Of a stretch of DNA of 64,000 bases, positions 61,064 through 64,000 are shown in pieces; position 1 is the stretch's first letter, and every line of letters begins with the position of its first letter. Under the pieces are notes generated by a model. It ran no database searches and was not told where the DNA came from. It worked only from the letters and a program-made list of their open reading frames with translations. Both the position numbers and the translations under genes were made by a program. The stretch comes from Sutterella wadsworthensis 2_1_59BFAA (GTDB taxonomy: Bacteria > Pseudomonadota > Gammaproteobacteria > Burkholderiales > Burkholderiaceae_F). The DNA lies in the NCBI RefSeq assembly GCF_000297775.1, contig NZ_JH815517.1:62001-126000 (forward strand), written 5' to 3'.

Positions 61064-64000
61064 CTATTCTGCGTCAATTTTCGTGACTCCAGGTCCTGAC
61101 AGCGTGCTTCTGCCGCTTCCGGGACGCTTCGTCACGACGATCTGCGCATCAATGCGTTCACGAATGCTCTTGACATGGGAGATGATGCCGATGAGCTTGC
61201 CGCTCGACTTCTGGAGCGTCTCGAGGGCGTAAAGCGCTTTGTTGAGCGTGTCCTCGTCGAGAGTGCCGAAGCCTTCGTCGAGGAACAGTGTGTCGACCCT
61301 CAGATTTCGGCCGCCCATGCGTGAGAGCCCGAGGGCAAGCGCCAGACTCACCATGAAGCTTTCGCCACCGGAGAGGTTCTGGGAGGTGCGCACCTGACTT
61401 CCCATCTCGTGGTCGATGACGTCGAGAGAAAGTCCCGACGGCCCGCCCGTCCTGAGCTGGTAGCGGGGCGACATGGTCTTCATGGCCTCGTTGGCGAGCT
61501 TGAGGAGGATGCGGAACGTGATCTTCTGGGCGGCCGCCCTGAACTTCTTGCCGTCATGGCTGCCGAGCAGCATGTTGAGCTGCTCCCACTGACCGGCAAG
61601 TTCACGAAGCCGTTCGATTTCCCTGCGTGCGTCGTCGGCTTCAAGTCTACGACGGTCATCCTCGGCCATCGACTTTTTCGCTGCGCTCAGTTCATCCCTG
61701 CCTGCAAGGAGCTTGGTGGCGGCATTCGCCGCCTTGGGCGCAAGCGCTTCGGCCGTCTCTGTTGTCAGAGACTTGGCGGATTCTTCCTTCACCTGTCTAT
61801 CAAGCTGCGCGACCTCGCCGGAAAGACGCACGCGCTCTTCGACGAGCTTTTGCATTTGCGTTCTGCAAGCTCTGATCGTCTCAGCCGGCAGAGCGGCGCC
61901 TCTGGCTTCGTCGATCGTTTCAAAATCTGCATCCTCAAGTGCCTTGGCAAGAGCAGTGCGCTTCTCTGTGATCTGGGCGTCCAGATCCGCCGAGGTTTTT
62001 CTGAGCGTTTCGGCACGGGCAGTGCCTTCCCTTTCGTTTGCCTGCGCCTTTGAGAGAGCGTCTTGCGCGACGTGCAGGCGGGCGCGGGCCTCGTTGAGGG
62101 CCCGATCGTGAGCGGTGAGCTCTGCTTCGGGATTGCGTTCTCCGAAGGCTTCCGCTCTCAGAGCGACAGCGTCGGTGCATGCCTTCTTCGCTGCGCCGCA
62201 CGCTGCCTCCGCGGTGTTCTTCGCTTGTGTTGCCCTGGCGGCATCGGACTGACAAACGGCAAGCGTACGGTCGGCGCGGGTGAGTGCGTCGGCAGCCTGG
62301 CTTGCCTGAGCTTCGAGCTTCCTTCGGTTTGCAACGCGGGCTTCGAGCGCGGTGCAGAGCGCGGGGAGATCGAGTTCGGCGTCGCTGTCAGGAAGCTGTG
62401 AGCGAAGTTCCTGAGCATGCGTCTTTTCAGCCTCCAAAGCCTTGGAGGCGGCGTCACGGTTCTCGCGGGTATGCCTGAGCTCTCCCTCAAGTTTTTCGAG
62501 AAGAGCCTGCGCCTTCCGGAACCTTTCTGCGGATAGGCTTTTGTTTTCCAGCGCCTCGCGCTCCTTGAGCTCTGCGGCACGGCAGGCGCGCTCGCCTTCT
62601 GCAAGATCGCTCGTCCACTTGTCCAGTGCGTTTCGTTCTTCACTGAGAGACTTGAGGTGCGTGTTGTCAGGTGTCGACAGCACGGTGCAAAGTCCCGGAT
62701 GGCGCTTCTCGATGGCATCAAGGCGCTCTTCGAGACGGTGCAGAAGCCCCTGCATTTCGGGAGCACCCGAGGCCTCCCACCAGATGGGGTCGGCCGATGC
62801 GGCCATGCGTGCCGTGCTAGCCTCAATCGTGGCCTTCTGCTGAAGGAGCGTCTCGACGTGGCGTGCGAGTGCCATCTCTTCGGTCAGAGTCTTCATGCGA
62901 AGCAGTGTGGCTTCGTAGGAGCTCTTTGCCTGCATGGCGGCAAGGGTCTTGCGAGCCTGTTCCAGAGTGGTCTGACACGCGGCATGGGCTTCGACGGCGG
63001 CCTTCACCTCTGCTTCGAATGACGCCGTCTTGACGCGGCCGAGCTCAAGACGTCCCACGAGGGTGTCGGCATTCTGCTCCTCCTGCCGCAGGCGGGTGGA
63101 GAGCGCTTCAATCGCAGCGGCAGACTGCTTCAGAAGCGCAAGCGGAGTCTCGAGCTGTGCATCGGCAGAAGTGGTGGTCATGCGTTCCTGCAGGCGGGCG
63201 GACTCATCGGCGGCCTTCTTTTGTCGGGCGGCTGCTGTTTCGAGGTCCGCGCATGCGGTCTTCTCAGCCTCGAAGGCTGCTTCGGCAGTCTTTTGTGCGG
63301 TTGACGCCTGATGAGAGAGTCGTCTGATGCCTTCGTCAGCCTCGAGCATGCGGCGGTATTCGGGCATGAAGCCGTCTCTGGTGGCTGCGGCTCCTCGCTC
63401 CGCCGTCGCGGCGGTCTTCAGGGTAGCTTCCAGATCAGGGAGGGCAGTGCGTACCGCTTCAAGCTGAGATTCCGCTTCGGCCAGTTCGGACTTGTTGCGT
63501 GTGAACAGAACCTCGGTCTTGAGAAGCTCTTCATGGCGCTCGACAGGCTTTGCGGCCTGCTCGGCGCGTTCGGCCTTCCTGAGCTCGGGCTCGAAGGCAG
63601 CCTCGGCCGCCTTTGCGGCGGCTTCGACCCTGACGCGGTCTGCAAGGTCGCAGGTCAGTCTGTCGAGTCCCCTGCGCCAGCGCAGTGCTTCGTCCAGCTC
63701 TTTCGAGGCTTTTTCCATGGCGGGCACCTTGAGCGAGAGCTCGGTCACCGTTTGTTCCAGCGCCCGACGATCCTCGTCGGAGAGAATCTGCATGCCCTCG
63801 AGTCTGGCGACGGCCATGTCAAGACTGTCGCGGGCGCTTCGGTTTTTCTCGAAGATCTTCATGCTGACGGCCGAATAAAGATCCGTCCCCGTGATCTTTT
63901 CGAGGAGATTTGCACGCTCGTCGTCGGCAGCCTTGAGGAAGTTGGAGAAGGCGCCCTGCGCAAGCAGCACCGAGCGGGTGAAGATCGGGAAGGACATGCG
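61064..64000 (-). CDS. sbcC: Nuclease SbcCD, ATPase subunit SbcC (5' end outside the window)
   Basis: SbcC with SbcD opens hairpins and trims DNA ends. The visible ~978 residues lack the first ~100 (Walker A), since the frame runs off the window at 64000. The Q-loop region is present (FTRSVLLAQGAFSNFLKAADDERANLLEKITGTDLYS). Long coiled coils follow, and then the C-terminal ATPase lobe with the signature NLSGGESFMVSLALALGLSR, Walker B VDTLFLDEGFGTLDEDTLNKAL and the H-loop IGIISHVKSIRERI. The centre, where a CxxC zinc hook is expected, has isolated Cys residues but no CxxC. sbcD would be further upstream, outside the window. Confidence 0.92.
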   Translation of the reverse strand, partial: RMSFPIFTRSVLLAQGAFSNFLKAADDERANLLEKITGTDLYSAVSMKIFEKNRSARDSLDMAVARLEGMQILSDEDRRALEQTVTELSLKVPAMEKASKELDEALRWRRGLDRLTCDLADRVRVEAAAKAAEAAFEPELRKAERAEQAAKPVERHEELLKTEVLFTRNKSELAEAESQLEAVRTALPDLEATLKTAATAERGAAATRDGFMPEYRRMLEADEGIRRLSHQASTAQKTAEAAFEAEKTACADLETAAARQKKAADESARLQERMTTTSADAQLETPLALLKQSAAAIEALSTRLRQEEQNADTLVGRLELGRVKTASFEAEVKAAVEAHAACQTTLEQARKTLAAMQAKSSYEATLLRMKTLTEEMALARHVETLLQQKATIEASTARMAASADPIWWEASGAPEMQGLLHRLEERLDAIEKRHPGLCTVLSTPDNTHLKSLSEERNALDKWTSDLAEGERACRAAELKEREALENKSLSAERFRKAQALLEKLEGELRHTRENRDAASKALEAEKTHAQELRSQLPDSDAELDLPALCTALEARVANRRKLEAQASQAADALTRADRTLAVCQSDAARATQAKNTAEAACGAAKKACTDAVALRAEAFGERNPEAELTAHDRALNEARARLHVAQDALSKAQANEREGTARAETLRKTSADLDAQITEKRTALAKALEDADFETIDEARGAALPAETIRACRTQMQKLVEERVRLSGEVAQLDRQVKEESAKSLTTETAEALAPKAANAATKLLAGRDELSAAKKSMAEDDRRRLEADDARREIERLRELAGQWEQLNMLLGSHDGKKFRAAAQKITFRILLKLANEAMKTMSPRYQLRTGGPSGLSLDVIDHEMGSQVRTSQNLSGGESFMVSLALALGLSRMGGRNLRVDTLFLDEGFGTLDEDTLNKALYALETLQKSSGKLIGIISHVKSIRERIDAQIVVTKRPGSGRSTLSGPGVTKIDAE

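Overview
This window looks like an ordinary chromosomal stretch of a betaproteobacterium of the Burkholderiales, and the Sutterella/Parasutterella group is my best guess. The evidence is the G+C-rich coding bias, a BamC lipoprotein, an ImuA/ImuB-type locus, RNase E divergent from rluC, and the gene orders rpsP-rimM-trmD-rplS, leuS-lptE-holA and pyrG-kdsA-eno-ftsB. Most genes are housekeeping. I see no CRISPR array, prophage, toxin-antitoxin pair, rRNA operon or recognisable defence island.

Layout. 1-2.3 kb: the 3' end of an RpoD-type sigma factor and an RhlE-type RNA helicase. 2.3-4.8 kb: an unidentified structured RNA with its own promoter and terminator, a small AbrB/SpoVT protein, tRNA-Glu(CTC) and gltX. 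5-11 kb: a DUF401 membrane protein, an LTA-synthase-like sulfatase, queH, and imuA followed by a strongly shortened imuB. 11-18.5 kb: yggS, the ugpBAEC importer, a YqaA protein and a sodium/solute symporter. 18.5-22.8 kb: etfBA and rpsP-rimM-trmD-rplS. 22.8-24.2 kb: an ISL3-family insertion sequence. 24.2-31.3 kb (minus strand): leuS, lptE, holA, proA and an RlmL-like methyltransferase. 31.5-36 kb: a UvrD helicase, tRNA-Arg(CCT) and an IS3-family (IS150-like) element. 36-39.3 kb (minus): a periplasmic L-asparaginase and a frameshifted phosphoethanolamine transferase. 39.6-46.9 kb: argG, a cation-efflux transporter, pyrG, kdsA, eno and ftsB. 46.9-53.6 kb: hslO, a PHP phosphoesterase, an M50 protease, a methyltransferase, bamC, two DUF805 proteins and a SlyD-like FKBP. 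53.6-64 kb: gluQ, RNase E, rluC, a HAD phosphatase and the 3' portion of sbcC.

How the genes connect. Several encode parts of the same processes: translation and tRNA/rRNA maturation (gltX, leuS, both tRNAs, rpsP-rimM-trmD-rplS, rluC, rlmL, RNase E), queuosine metabolism (queH and gluQ), envelope assembly (lptE, bamC, kdsA, the two alkaline-phosphatase-superfamily transferases), glycerol-3-phosphate uptake (ugp) and DNA repair (uvrD, imuA, sbcC).

The most unusual features are regulatory or evolutionary. Two unrelated insertion sequences each lie inside an intrinsic terminator, with intact target duplications. There is an orphan promoter-hairpins-terminator RNA unit at about 2.4-2.6 kb and a branched RNA-like structure ending in a terminator between rpsP and rimM. 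ImuB is reduced to its little-finger and C-terminal parts, the visible SbcC has no CxxC zinc hook, and the phosphoethanolamine transferase is broken by one base in an A-run. A promoter-like sequence lies inside the 3' end of trmD. The 1.15-kb RNase E/rluC intergenic region is full of hairpins. None of this amounts to a clear new multi-gene system.
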